Made by a program: the position numbers and the translations under genes
The notes under the pieces: generated by a model
Databases searched by the model: none
What the model was told of the DNA's origin: nothing
What the model saw: only the letters and a program-made list of their open reading frames with translations
Shown here: piece after piece, positions 54,610-63,496 of the stretch
How positions within the stretch are numbered: position 1 is the stretch's first letter
How the letters are laid out: each line of letters begins with the position of its first letter
From: Amphibiibacter pelophylacis
GTDB taxonomy: Bacteria; Pseudomonadota; Gammaproteobacteria; Burkholderiales; Burkholderiaceae_C
DNA: 64,000 nucleotides
Reading direction: 5' to 3'
Assembly (NCBI RefSeq): GCF_037688875.1
Contig: NZ_JAWDIE010000006.1
Location: 1-64,000 of the forward strand

Positions 54610-54732
54610 GGGGGTCTCCAGGTGCAGCGCGCATTCTAGGGAGAGGCCGCAGGCGCGGTACGGGTTTCCCGCGCGGCCCTGGTGGGACTGGGGTCACCGG
54701 GACCACGACGGGCCGGTCTAGAATCGCGGCCC

Positions 54733-55404
54733 ATGTCCAGAATCTCCCGCCGCTTTCTCCATTTTGTGCGCTCCCGGCCCCGGCTGTGGGGCTCGGTGCT
54801 GGCGGGCCTGCTGGTCTGGGCGCTGCTGCCGCTGGCGGGCCTGAACGAAGAGGGACCGCGCTTCCTGCTGGCCTGGAACGCGGCTGTGCTGCTCTTTCTG
54901 GCCCTGATGATGGTGCTGATGACTGGCGCCGACGCGCGGCTGCTGCGCCGCCGTGCCAGCGAGCAGGACGTCGGCCAGATCGCCGTACTGGCCTTCACCC
55001 TGGCGACTACGCTGATCAGCCTGGTGGCGGTGGTGATCGAGCTGCCCGACGTGAAGGCGCTGACGCCCGGCCTGCGCGCGCTGCACCTGGGGCTGGCGGC
55101 GCTGACGGTGGTCTCGTCCTGGCTGTTCATGCACACCATGTTTGCCCAGCACTATGCGCACGTCTACACGCTGGAGCAGGCGCGCTGCGGCCACGGCGGG
55201 CTGGCGTTTCCCGGCAGCGAGGCCCCCGATTACTGGGATTTCATGTACTTCGCCTGCGTCATCGGCACGTCGGGGCAGACGGCGGATGTCTCGTTTGAAT
55301 CGCGCCCACTGCGCCGTGTGGGGCTGGCGCACTGCATTGCGTCCTATTTCTTCAACATCACCGTGGTCGCCATGGCGATCAATCTGGCGGCAGGGCTGTT
55401 CTGA
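54733..55404 (+). CDS. DUF1345 membrane protein
   Basis: A 223-residue protein of the DUF1345 family, with about five spans (RLWGSVLAGLLVWALLPLAG, FLLAWNAAVLLFLALMMVLM, QIAVLAFTLATTLISLVAVVIEL, LHLGLAALTVVSSWLFMHTMFA, FMYFACVIGTS near GQTADVSFESRPLRR, terminal FNITVVAMAINLAAGLF). Function is unknown; it resembles proteins found near ion channels. The ATG at 54733 precedes MSRISRRFLHFVRSRPR. Its 3' end overlaps the convergent EamA gene by 26 bp. Confidence 0.88.
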   Translation: MSRISRRFLHFVRSRPRLWGSVLAGLLVWALLPLAGLNEEGPRFLLAWNAAVLLFLALMMVLMTGADARLLRRRASEQDVGQIAVLAFTLATTLISLVAVVIELPDVKALTPGLRALHLGLAALTVVSSWLFMHTMFAQHYAHVYTLEQARCGHGGLAFPGSEAPDYWDFMYFACVIGTSGQTADVSFESRPLRRVGLAHCIASYFFNITVVAMAINLAAGLF

Positions 55405-56299
55405 GCGCTTCCATGGCGCGGCGGGATTCGTGCGCCGTGATCCAGGTGCCCAGTGCGCCGCAAAAGGCGATGCCCACGATGCCGGTCAGCGCCAGTGCGT
55501 CCGGGATGTGGCCAAACAGCAGCCCGCCGGCCAGCGTGGCAAACGCGATCTGGAAATAAAGATAAGGCGTCAATGTCGCTGCCGAGGCGCGCGCATACGC
55601 CAGGATCAGCAGGAAGTGTCCGCCGGAGCTCAGCGCGCCGGCCACCCCCAGCAGCGCCCAGGTGCGGGCGTCCAGCGCCTGCCACTGTCCGGGCAGGAAG
55701 GCCGTCATGACCAGCAGGCCGACCATCCCGGTGAAGAGCTGGGTGGTGCTGGAATTTTCGGTGCGCGACAGCTGGCTGCTCAGCACATGGAAGGCCGCCC
55801 CGGCCACGACCAGCAGCAGCGGGTAAATCACCGCTGCGCTGGCCTGTCCGCCCTGAGGCCGGATGACAAGCAGCGCGCAGGCCAGGCCCACGCCCAGCAG
55901 CGCCCAGCGCAGGCGCGACACGGTTTCGCCCAGCAGCGTCGCGGCCAGAAAGGTGATGAGCAGCGGCGTCAGCATGACGATGGCGGTGAACTCGCCCACC
56001 GGCATGTGCTGCAGGCTCAGGAAAGCCAGCGCGCTCATGCTCAGCAGCGCCAGCCCGCGCGCCAGCTGCAGCCCCGGCCGGTGCGTCACAAAGAGCTGGC
56101 GGCGCTGGCGCGGCCCGGCGGTCAGCAGCGTCAGGCCGACCTGAAAGGCGTAGCGCACCCACAGCACCATGGCCATGGGCGCGATCTGCCCCAGCACTTT
56201 GACGGTGCTGTCGAACACGGCAAACAGCGCCACCGACGCCAGCACCAGAAAAATGGCGTGGCGGCTGTCGGCGGCAGCAGGGCGGGGCAGGGAGGGCAT
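55379..56299 (-). CDS. EamA-family (DMT) transporter
   Basis: A 306-residue inner-membrane protein with ten spans in two EamA repeats (IFLVLASVALFAVFDSTVKVLG to LLGVGLACALLVIRP; VIYPLLLVVAGAAFHVLSSQL to LTGIVGIAFCGALGTWITAHE). A metabolite exporter of unknown substrate, not closely similar to the EamA protein at 24.5 kb by eye. Overlaps the convergent DUF1345 gene at its 3' end; divergent from the glucosidase gene. Confidence 0.9.
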   Translation of the reverse strand: MPSLPRPAAADSRHAIFLVLASVALFAVFDSTVKVLGQIAPMAMVLWVRYAFQVGLTLLTAGPRQRRQLFVTHRPGLQLARGLALLSMSALAFLSLQHMPVGEFTAIVMLTPLLITFLAATLLGETVSRLRWALLGVGLACALLVIRPQGGQASAAVIYPLLLVVAGAAFHVLSSQLSRTENSSTTQLFTGMVGLLVMTAFLPGQWQALDARTWALLGVAGALSSGGHFLLILAYARASAATLTPYLYFQIAFATLAGGLLFGHIPDALALTGIVGIAFCGALGTWITAHESRRAMEALRTALPPD

Positions 56300-56409
56300 G
56301 CAGGGGCGGGTGGTCGCGGGAATGCCGCATCATGCCAGTGCTCAGCGGTGGGGTGCTGGTGCGAGGCTGTTTCCTGCGCTATCGTCAGGGCAGGCCCCCG
56401 GAGCTTCTG

Positions 56410-58917
56410 ATGACCCCACCCATGACCTCCCAAAACACCCCCAACCTCACCGCGCTGCTCGACGCCCTCACCCTGGAAGAGCAGGCCAGTCTGCTCACCG
56501 GCGCGGATTTCTGGACCAGCGTGCCCGTGCCGCGCCTGGGCATTCCGGCCTTCAAGGTGACTGACGGCCCCAACGGCGCGCGTGGTGGCATCTTCAAGGA
56601 CGGGCCGAAAACCGCCTGCTTCCCGGTCGGGATCGCGCTGGCGGCGACCTGGAACCCCGAGCTGGTCGAAGCCACCGGCGCGGCGCTGGGCGTTGAGGCG
56701 AAGCTCAAAGGCGCGCAGGTGCTGCTGGCGCCCACCGTCAACCTGCAGCGCACGGTGTACAACGGGCGCAACTTTGAATGTCATTCCGAAGACCCCTGGC
56801 TGTCGTCCGAACTGGCCGTGGCCTACGTGCGCGGTGTGCAGTCGCAGGGCGTGGCGGCCACCATCAAGCACTTTGTCGGCAACGAGAGCGAATACCAGCG
56901 CCTCACCGCCAGCTCCGACATCCCCGAGCGGGCGCTGCGCGAGCTGTATCTGCTGCCCTTCGAGCGCGCCGTCAAAGAGGCGGGCGTGATGGCGGTGATG
57001 ACGGGCTACAACCGCGTCGATGGCGTGTTCATGGCCGATCAGCAGCGCCTGGTGCAGGGCATCCTGCGCGGCGAGTGGGGTTTTGACGGCCTGGTGATGA
57101 GCGACTGGTTTGCTGCGCACGACACCCTCCAGGGCGTGCTGGCGGGCTGCGATCTGGAGATGCCTGGCCCCACGCGCGGCCGTGGCGCGGCGCTGGTGGC
57201 GGCGGTGAACGAGGGCCGCATCCCGGCGCAGGCCGTGCGCGACTGCGCCCGCCGCGTGCTGGAGCTGGCGCAGCGCCTGGGCCGCTGGGACGACCCGGTG
57301 CTGGCGCCCGAACGCGCTGACGATCTCCCCGCGCACCGCGCCCTGATCCGCCGTCTGGGCCAGGAAGGCACGGTGCTGCTGAAGAATCAGGCGCAGACCC
57401 TGCCGCTGGCGCTGGACGCGGGCCAGAGCGTGGCGCTGATCGGTCGCGCGGCCACCACGGCGCAGATCATGGGCGGCGGCAGCGCGAACGTGAACGCGCA
57501 CTACCGCGTCAGCCCGGCCCAGGCGCTGGCGCAGGCCTGTCCGGGCGTGCGCTTCACGCACGAGCCAGGAGCAGACATCCACCGCTACGTGCCGGTGATC
57601 GCGGCGCCGACGTCCTTCCAGGTCTACGGCACGCCCGAGTTTGACGGCCCCGTCCTTGCCACCGAAACCGTGCCCAACAGCGAGGTGCTGTGGGTGGGTA
57701 CGCGCCCGGAAGGCATCGCGCACGGCCAGGCCTTTTCGGCGCGCTGCACGCTGCGCTACGTGGCCGAAGCGGCGGGCGAGCACGCCTTCTCGCTGGCTGC
57801 TGCCGGGCGCTGCCGCATGAGCCTGAACGGCGAGTGCGTCATCAACGCCTGGGACAGCTGGACGGCGGGCGACACCTACTTCAACCAGGGCTGCAGCGAA
57901 ATCGTACACACCCGCACGATGGCGGCGGGCGAGGTCGCCGAGATCGTCGTCGAGTACAGCAGCCAGCGCCCCGTGAGCGCAGGCGAGGTCCAGCTGGGCT
58001 TTCACGCCCTGCGCATTGGCGCGGCGCGGCTGCTGGGCGAGGCCGACATCGTGGCCGCCGTCGATGCCGCCCGCGCGGCCGATGTCGCCCTTGTTTTCGC
58101 CGGGCTGAACGCCGAATGGGACAACGAAGGGCTGGACCGCCCCGGCATTGCGCTGCCCCACCGGCAGGACGAGCTGATCGCGCGCGTGGCCGCCGCCAAC
58201 CCGCGCACCTTTGTTGTGCTGCAGAGCGGTTCGCCGCTGCTGCTGCCCTGGCTGGACGCGGTGCCTGCCGTGCTGCAGGCCTGGTATCCGGGCCAGGAGT
58301 GCGGCAACGCCATCGCCGACGTGCTGCTGGGCGCGGCCGATCCGGGCGGGCGCCTGCCGCAGACCTGGCCGCTGCGCCTCGAGGACACCGTGGCCTTTGG
58401 CGACCCGCAGGCCTACCCGGCGGTGGACGGGCATGTGCAGTACAAGGAGGGCGTTTTTATCGGCTACCGCCACCACCAGGCGCGCGGCGACGCGGTGCGC
58501 TTCCCCTTCGGCCACGGCCTGTCGTACACCAGCTTCGAGTTCGGCGCCCTGACGGTTTCCAGCGCCGTGCCCGGGCCGATCCAGCCGGGAGACACCGTGA
58601 CCGCCGAAATCACCGTGCGCAACACGGGCGATCGCGCCGGGCAGGCGGTGGTGCAGCTTTATGTGACGGACGAGTCGGCCAGCGTGCCGCGTCCGCCGCG
58701 CGAACTGAAGGGATTTGCCAAGCTGCACCTGGCGGCGGGAGAGTCCGGCGTGGCGCGCTTTGAACTCGGCCCGCGCGCACTGGCCTGGTTCGACGAGGGC
58801 CGCAAAGCCTGGGTGGCCGAAGCCGGGCGCTTTGTGCTGCAGGCGGGCCTATCGGCCGACAGCATGGTGGCCAGCGCGCCGCTGGAGCTGGCCGCCGACT
58901 GGGTCCAGCCGGTCTGA
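56410..58917 (+). CDS. GH3 family beta-glucosidase with PA14 domain
   Basis: A roughly 835-residue glycoside hydrolase family 3 protein without signal peptide, hence cytoplasmic, cutting beta-glucosides or similar oligosaccharides. Domain order: TIM barrel (KVTDGPNGARG, KHFVGNESEYQRL, nucleophile Asp in GLVMSDWFAAHDT), a second alpha/beta domain, an inserted PA14 domain (about residues 380-540; ARCTLRYVAEAAGEHAFSL, GRCRMSLNGECVINAWDSW), then GQECGNAIADVLLGAADPGGRLPQTWP and a C-terminal fibronectin-III-like domain. GGAG is 7 bases before the ATG at 56410; an ATG at 56422 is possible. Unlinked to sugar-uptake genes here. Confidence 0.94.
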   Translation: MTPPMTSQNTPNLTALLDALTLEEQASLLTGADFWTSVPVPRLGIPAFKVTDGPNGARGGIFKDGPKTACFPVGIALAATWNPELVEATGAALGVEAKLKGAQVLLAPTVNLQRTVYNGRNFECHSEDPWLSSELAVAYVRGVQSQGVAATIKHFVGNESEYQRLTASSDIPERALRELYLLPFERAVKEAGVMAVMTGYNRVDGVFMADQQRLVQGILRGEWGFDGLVMSDWFAAHDTLQGVLAGCDLEMPGPTRGRGAALVAAVNEGRIPAQAVRDCARRVLELAQRLGRWDDPVLAPERADDLPAHRALIRRLGQEGTVLLKNQAQTLPLALDAGQSVALIGRAATTAQIMGGGSANVNAHYRVSPAQALAQACPGVRFTHEPGADIHRYVPVIAAPTSFQVYGTPEFDGPVLATETVPNSEVLWVGTRPEGIAHGQAFSARCTLRYVAEAAGEHAFSLAAAGRCRMSLNGECVINAWDSWTAGDTYFNQGCSEIVHTRTMAAGEVAEIVVEYSSQRPVSAGEVQLGFHALRIGAARLLGEADIVAAVDAARAADVALVFAGLNAEWDNEGLDRPGIALPHRQDELIARVAAANPRTFVVLQSGSPLLLPWLDAVPAVLQAWYPGQECGNAIADVLLGAADPGGRLPQTWPLRLEDTVAFGDPQAYPAVDGHVQYKEGVFIGYRHHQARGDAVRFPFGHGLSYTSFEFGALTVSSAVPGPIQPGDTVTAEITVRNTGDRAGQAVVQLYVTDESASVPRPPRELKGFAKLHLAAGESGVARFELGPRALAWFDEGRKAWVAEAGRFVLQAGLSADSMVASAPLELAADWVQPV

Positions 58918-58936
58918 GCCCGTCGGAAATGGTTCG

Positions 58937-59581
58937 TCAGTCCTCGGTGCTGGCCTGTGGCGCCGGGGTCAGCGAGCGGATCTTCGCGGTGATCATGTCC
59001 ACCGCCGCCTGGTTGCTGCCGTGCGGCAGGATGATGTCGGCGTAGCGCTTGGTCGGCTCGACGAACTGGTTGTGCATGGGCCGCACGGTGGCCTTGTACT
59101 GGGTGATGACGCTGTCCATGTCACGACCGCGCTCGCGCACGTCGCGCGTCAGGCGGCGGATGAAGCGCACGTCGGCGTCGGTGTCCACGTAAATCTTCAG
59201 GGACATCAGGTCGCGCAGCGCGCTGTCGTACAGCGTGAAAATGCCCTCCAGCACGATGATGGGCGTGCTGGTCAGCGTCACCGTGTCCGGGCTGCGGTTG
59301 TCGCGCGAGAAATCGTAGATCGGCATGGCCACCGGCAGGCCCTGGCGCAGGTCGTCCACCTGGGCCAGCAGCAGCGGCCAGTCGAAGGCGTGCGGGTGGT
59401 CGTAGTTGGTCTTGCGCCGCTGTTCGGGCGTGAGATCGCTCTGGTCGCGGTAGTAGTTGTCCTGGATCAGGACGCTGGTGTGCTCGGCGCCGGCCGCCTG
59501 CAGTATGTGGCGGGTGACGGTGGATTTGCCACTGCCGCTGCCTCCGGCGATGCCGATGATGAAAGGCGTGTGCTGCTTCAT
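58937..59581 (-). CDS. udk: Uridine kinase
   Basis: A 214-residue kinase that phosphorylates uridine and cytidine in pyrimidine salvage. P-loop GIAGGSGSGKSTVTRHIL near residue 10, then NYYRDQSDLTPEQRRKTNYDHPHAFDWPLLL, IVLEGIFTLYDSALRDLM and the arginine-rich FIRRLTRDVRERGRDM lid. The ATG at 59581 fits. A terminator separates it from bfr upstream. Confidence 0.97.
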   Translation of the reverse strand: MKQHTPFIIGIAGGSGSGKSTVTRHILQAAGAEHTSVLIQDNYYRDQSDLTPEQRRKTNYDHPHAFDWPLLLAQVDDLRQGLPVAMPIYDFSRDNRSPDTVTLTSTPIIVLEGIFTLYDSALRDLMSLKIYVDTDADVRFIRRLTRDVRERGRDMDSVITQYKATVRPMHNQFVEPTKRYADIILPHGSNQAAVDMITAKIRSLTPAPQASTED

Positions 59582-59608
59582 GGGGGAGACGCTCGGGGCT
59601 GCTGTACG

Positions 59609-59632
59609 AAAAAACCCGCCGGGTGGCGGGTT
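59609..59632 (-). terminator. Terminator after bfr
   Basis: On the minus strand AACCCGCC-ACCC-GGCGGGTT followed by T residues (A run at 59609-59614 on the plus strand), between bfr and udk. Confidence 0.88.
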
Positions 59633-59665
59633 CGCAATGGCCTGCGTGGGCGGGTCTGGCGCGGA

Positions 59666-60142
59666 TTATTCCGGCGAGCCCATCATGGACTGCTGGTAGT
59701 TGGCCAGGCCCACACGCTCGATGAGTTCGATCTGGGTTTCCAGGAAATCGATGTGCTCTTCGGTGTCGTCCAGAATCTTCAGCAGCAGGTCGCGCGAGAC
59801 AAAGTCGTGCGCCTTCTCGCAGTCGGCGATGCCGGCCTTGACGGTGGCCTGCGCGCCGCGCTCCAGCGCCAGATCGCTGGACAGAATCTCGGGCACGGTC
59901 TCGCCGATGTTCAGTTTGCCCAGGTCCTGCAGGTTGGGCAGGCCGTCGAGCATCAGGATGCGGTCCATGAGCCAGTCGGCGTGCTTCATCTCACCGATGG
60001 ATTCGGCGTACTCCTTCTGGGCCAGCTTGTCCAGTCCCCAGTGCTTGAGGATGCGGTAGTGCAGGAAGTACTGATTGATGGCTGTCAGTTCGTTCTTGAG
60101 CTGGGCCTGGAGCTGGCCGATGACCTGGGCGTCGCCTTTCAT
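59666..60142 (-). CDS. bfr: Bacterioferritin
   Basis: A 158-residue iron-storage protein forming a 24-mer shell. The heme-ligand Met lies in DWLMDRILMLDGLP, and ferroxidase residues are seen in NELTAINQYFLHYRIL (Glu), YAESIGEMKHADWL (Glu, His) and DDTEEHIDFLETQI (Glu, His). It is transcribed after bfd with a 92-bp gap and ends at a terminator. Confidence 0.97.
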   Translation of the reverse strand: MKGDAQVIGQLQAQLKNELTAINQYFLHYRILKHWGLDKLAQKEYAESIGEMKHADWLMDRILMLDGLPNLQDLGKLNIGETVPEILSSDLALERGAQATVKAGIADCEKAHDFVSRDLLLKILDDTEEHIDFLETQIELIERVGLANYQQSMMGSPE

Positions 60143-60234
60143 GGAGACCTTTCTATCGCAATGGAACAGGCCCGCACTGTAACGCCCCAGCCGCGCTGGA
60201 TCAAGGGCGGATTTCAGCAGAATTCAGACCCGAT

Positions 60235-60474
60235 TCAGGCGGCAAGGGCCGGGCGCAGCGCAATAACGGGGTAAGCGGGGGCGCGGGCGTGGTCTGAAGA
60301 GCACAGACCGGCCTCGGCGCGGCCTTCGTCCAGCAGGGCGCGAGCGCTGCACGCGCACTGGCCACACTGGGTGGCGACGCCGTGCTCGAACTGCAGCGTG
60401 TCAAAGCAGCCGCCTTCGCGGCCGCAGCGGCGGATGGTGTGGTCGCTGACGCGGTGGCAGACACAGACGATCAT
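60235..60474 (-). CDS. bfd: Bacterioferritin-associated ferredoxin
   Basis: A 79-residue [2Fe-2S] protein that donates electrons to bacterioferritin to release stored iron. Cluster ligands C4, C6, C37 and C40 are present (MIVCVCHRVSD; TQCGQCACSARALL). The C-terminal part beyond residue 50 is longer than usual Bfd and rich in Ala/Pro. A Fur-like box is 58 bp upstream, and a hairpin (60493-60511) lies in the presumed 5' untranslated region. Confidence 0.94.
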   Translation of the reverse strand: MIVCVCHRVSDHTIRRCGREGGCFDTLQFEHGVATQCGQCACSARALLDEGRAEAGLCSSDHARAPAYPVIALRPALAA

Positions 60475-60492
60475 GGCAGGCCCTGGACAGAC

Positions 60493-60511
60493 GGGGTGTT
60501 TGCGACACCCC
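60493..60511 (-). repeat. Hairpin in the bfd 5' untranslated region
   Basis: GGGGTGT (60493-60499) pairs with ACACCCC (60505-60511) around TTGCG, between the Fur box and the bfd start codon. It could stabilise the transcript or affect ribosome access; no known RNA motif is recognised. Confidence 0.45.
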
Positions 60512-60531
60512 CTCAGGAAGTGAGAATTGTC

Positions 60532-60546
60532 GAATGATAATCATTC
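60532..60546. promoter_or_regulatory. Fur box upstream of bfd
   Basis: GAATGAT-A-ATCATTC is a perfect 7-1-7 palindrome matching the Fur consensus core, located 58-72 bp before the bfd start. Iron-loaded Fur binding here would repress bfd when iron is plentiful, so stored iron is released under limitation. The divergent rpiA start is about 97 bp on the other side. Confidence 0.85.
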
Positions 60547-60642
60547 TCTCAATTGCGGACAAGCCCACAGCGCCAGCGGGGTGGTTCGACGTTGGATAAT
60601 CCGGTCTCCCGCATTCAACCCCTCTCACGCGAAGGATCTGCC

Positions 60643-61323
60643 ATGTCCCCGACGAATCCCATGACCCAGGACGATCTCAAGGCGCTGGTCGGCCGGGCCG
60701 TGCTGGACCACATTCCCGACGGCGCGGTGGTCGGCGTGGGCACGGGCTCGACGGTCAACCAGTTCATCGATGCGCTGGCCACGCGCAAGGATCGCATCGC
60801 GGGCGCGGTGTCGTCGTCCGAGGCCAGCACCGCGCGGCTGCGCTCGCACGGCATCCGCGTGCTGGAAACGCAGGACGTGGCCAGCATCCCTGTCTACATC
60901 GACGGCGCCGACGAAATCGACCCGCGCGGCCACATGATCAAGGGCGGCGGCGCGGCGCTGACGCGCGAGAAAATCGTTGCCGATCTGGCCGAGCGCTTCA
61001 TCTGCATCTGCGACGAGAGCAAGCGTGTCGCGGTTCTGGGCGCCTTCCCGCTGCCGGTCGAGGTCGTGCCGCTGGCGGTGCCGCGTCTGATCCGGCGCTT
61101 TGCCGCGCTGGGCGGCCAGGCGTCGGTGCGCCCCGGCGTGACCACCGACAACGGCCAGTGCGTGCTGGACGTGCGCGGCCTGACGATCACCGATCCGCTG
61201 GCGCTGGAGGCCGAAATCTCGCTGTGGCCCGGCGTGCTCACCGTGGGGATTTTCGCGCGCCACCGCGCCAGCCTGTGTCTGCTGGGTACGCCCGGCGGGG
61301 TGGTGACGCTGGATTTCGCCTGA
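60643..61323 (+). CDS. rpiA: Ribose-5-phosphate isomerase A
   Basis: Interconverts ribose 5-phosphate and ribulose 5-phosphate in the pentose phosphate pathway. The 226-residue protein shows VGVGTGSTVNQFIDAL, YIDGADEIDPRGHMIKGGGAALTREKIVA with the catalytic acidic residues and Lys, and a C-terminal GVLTVGIFARH. GAAGGA precedes the ATG at 60643; longer upstream frames are excluded. uvrC follows 18 bp downstream. Confidence 0.97.
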   Translation: MSPTNPMTQDDLKALVGRAVLDHIPDGAVVGVGTGSTVNQFIDALATRKDRIAGAVSSSEASTARLRSHGIRVLETQDVASIPVYIDGADEIDPRGHMIKGGGAALTREKIVADLAERFICICDESKRVAVLGAFPLPVEVVPLAVPRLIRRFAALGGQASVRPGVTTDNGQCVLDVRGLTITDPLALEAEISLWPGVLTVGIFARHRASLCLLGTPGGVVTLDFA

Positions 61324-61341
61324 GCCCTTTCCAGTCTTGCT

Positions 61342-63342
61342 GTGAGCGATCCGTCCGCTGATTCCGCCCCGGACCCGGTCCGCGCCGCGCTGCTGGCCGA
61401 AGTGGCCGCGCTGCCCGCGCTGCCCGGCGTCTACCGCTACTTTGGCGCGGGCGACGAGGTGCTGTACGTCGGCAAGGCGAAAAACCTGCGGCGGCGCGTC
61501 TCCAGTTACTTCCACCGCGACCACGGCGGCACGCGCATCGGCCTGATGGTGACGCGCATCGTGCGCATGGAAACCACGGTGGTGCGCTCGGAAACCGAAG
61601 CGCTGCTGCTGGAAAACAACCTGATCAAGGCCCTGCGCCCGCGCTACAACATCCTGTTCCGCGACGACAAGAGCTACCCCTACATCAAGCTGGTCAACCA
61701 CCGCTTTCCGCGTTTGCTCTACTTTCGCGGCCAGGTCGACCGCCAGCACCGCTACTTCGGGCCTTACCCCAACGTGTGGGCGGCGCGCGAAGCGGTGGTC
61801 CACATCCAGAAGATGTTCCAGCTGCGCACCTGCGAGGAAGCGGTGTTCCGCAACCGCTCGCGGCCCTGCCTGCTGCACCAGATCAAACGCTGCAGCGGGC
61901 CCTGCGTCGATCTTGTCACGGCCACCGAATACGCCGCCGACGTGGCCAAGGCCGAGGCCTTCCTGCGCGGCGACGGCCAGCAGCTGCAGCAGCAGCTCCA
62001 GCAGCAGATGATGGCGCACGCGCAGGCGCAGGAGTACGAAGCCGCCGCCCGCGTGCGCGACCAGGTGCAGTCGCTGGCCGGGATCATGCACCAGCAGGCG
62101 GTGGATGCGTCCAGCTCCAGTCCCGCGACGCAGGATGTGGACATCATCGCCGTGCGCGTGCAGGGCGGGCGCGCCTGCGTCAACCTGGCCATGGTGCGCG
62201 GCAGCCGTCATCTGGGCGACCGGGCCTTCTTCCCCGACCACGTCGTGCCCGACTGGATCGCCGCCGAAGCCGCGCTGGACGATGCCGCAGCGGAATCCGG
62301 GGCCGAATTCAAGGCGCCCGCCGCAACCGATTCAGACCTTGACCCCGCCCCGCTGTCGCTGGAGCAGCGCGTGCTGACCGCCTTTCTGGCGCAGCACTAC
62401 GCCACGCTGCCGCTGCCGCCGCAGCTCGTGGTCAGCCACCCGGTGCCGGACAGCGTGCGCGTGGCGCTGGAGGACGCGGCGCAGTCGCCGGTGCGCATCC
62501 AGCACAATCCGCGCGAGCAGCGCCGCATCTGGCTGGACATGGCGCAGCAGGGCGCGGCGCTGGCGCTGACCCGGCTGCTGGCGCAGGAAGGCAGCCAGCG
62601 CGAGCGCACGCTGGCGCTCATGGCGGCGCTCTCGCTGGACCCGCAGGAGCTGGATCCGGACAGCCTGCGCATCGAGTGCCTGGACATCAGCCACATGTCC
62701 GGCGAGGCCACGGTCGCCTCGTGCGTGGTCTTCGAGGGCCACACCATGCAGTCCAGCGAATACCGCCGCTACAACATCAGCGGCATCACCGGCGGTGACG
62801 ATTACGCCGCCATGCGCCAGGCGCTGCAGCGCCGCTACGGCCGCCTGGTGCAGGCGCTGGCCGAAGCGGCGCCCGACAGCCCGGTGCGCCTGCCCGATGT
62901 CATCCTGATCGACGGCGGCAAGGGCCAGGTCAGCGTCTCGCGCGAGGTGCTGTGCGACGAGCTGGGCCTGCCGCCCAGCCTGATCGCCGGGGTCGAGAAG
63001 GGCGAAGGCCGCCGCGTCGGCCTGGAAGAGCTGGTTTTTGTCGATGGCCGCCCCAAACTGACGCTGCCCCCCGATTCGCCCGCGCTGATGCTGGTCGCGC
63101 AGATCCGCGACGAAGCCCACCGCTTCGCCATCACCGGGATGCGCGCGCGCCGCGCCAAGGTGCGCACGGGCGGCAGCCGCCTGGAAGACATCGAAGGCGT
63201 GGGCCCCAAAAAGCGCGCCGCGCTGCTCGCCCATTTCGGCGGCGTGCGCGGCGTGACCGACGCCAGCGTGGACGATCTGGTGGCGGTGCCGGGCATTTCG
63301 CGCACGCTGGCGGAGCTGATTTACCAAAGTCTGCACGGCTGA
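61342..63342 (+). CDS. uvrC: UvrABC excinuclease subunit C
   Basis: A 666-residue nuclease that makes both cuts around UvrAB-marked damage. The N-terminal GIY-YIG nuclease is LPGVYRYFGAGDEVLYVGKAKNLRRRV; the UVR coiled domain lies near residues 195-240 (AQEYEAAARVRDQVQSLAGI); the C-terminal endonuclease shows ECLDISHMSGEATVASCVVF, LIDGGKGQVSVSREV and EAHRFAITGMRARRAK; tandem HhH motifs end the protein (EDIEGVGPKKRAALL, VPGISRTLAELIY). Start is GTG at 61342 (MSDPSAD). A weak hairpin follows at about 63400. Confidence 0.96.
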   Translation: MSDPSADSAPDPVRAALLAEVAALPALPGVYRYFGAGDEVLYVGKAKNLRRRVSSYFHRDHGGTRIGLMVTRIVRMETTVVRSETEALLLENNLIKALRPRYNILFRDDKSYPYIKLVNHRFPRLLYFRGQVDRQHRYFGPYPNVWAAREAVVHIQKMFQLRTCEEAVFRNRSRPCLLHQIKRCSGPCVDLVTATEYAADVAKAEAFLRGDGQQLQQQLQQQMMAHAQAQEYEAAARVRDQVQSLAGIMHQQAVDASSSSPATQDVDIIAVRVQGGRACVNLAMVRGSRHLGDRAFFPDHVVPDWIAAEAALDDAAAESGAEFKAPAATDSDLDPAPLSLEQRVLTAFLAQHYATLPLPPQLVVSHPVPDSVRVALEDAAQSPVRIQHNPREQRRIWLDMAQQGAALALTRLLAQEGSQRERTLALMAALSLDPQELDPDSLRIECLDISHMSGEATVASCVVFEGHTMQSSEYRRYNISGITGGDDYAAMRQALQRRYGRLVQALAEAAPDSPVRLPDVILIDGGKGQVSVSREVLCDELGLPPSLIAGVEKGEGRRVGLEELVFVDGRPKLTLPPDSPALMLVAQIRDEAHRFAITGMRARRAKVRTGGSRLEDIEGVGPKKRAALLAHFGGVRGVTDASVDDLVAVPGISRTLAELIYQSLHG

Positions 63343-63496
63343 GTCCGCACCTTGCGGCTGCAGAACAGCCTGGGGAAGTCCCGGCATTTTTCCCGCTAAT
63401 CTGCCCTATGCCGGGCGGCGCAGGCGGCACAATCCGATGTGACTCAGGGTTTTTCCGCATCCCGGCGGGCCCTCACTTCGCTGGACAGGATTTTTT

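Noticed and set aside
56131..58728. An 865-residue minus-strand frame opposite the glucosidase
   Set aside because: Low-complexity antisense shadow of the GH3 gene, with His/Arg/Gly-rich composition and no domain.
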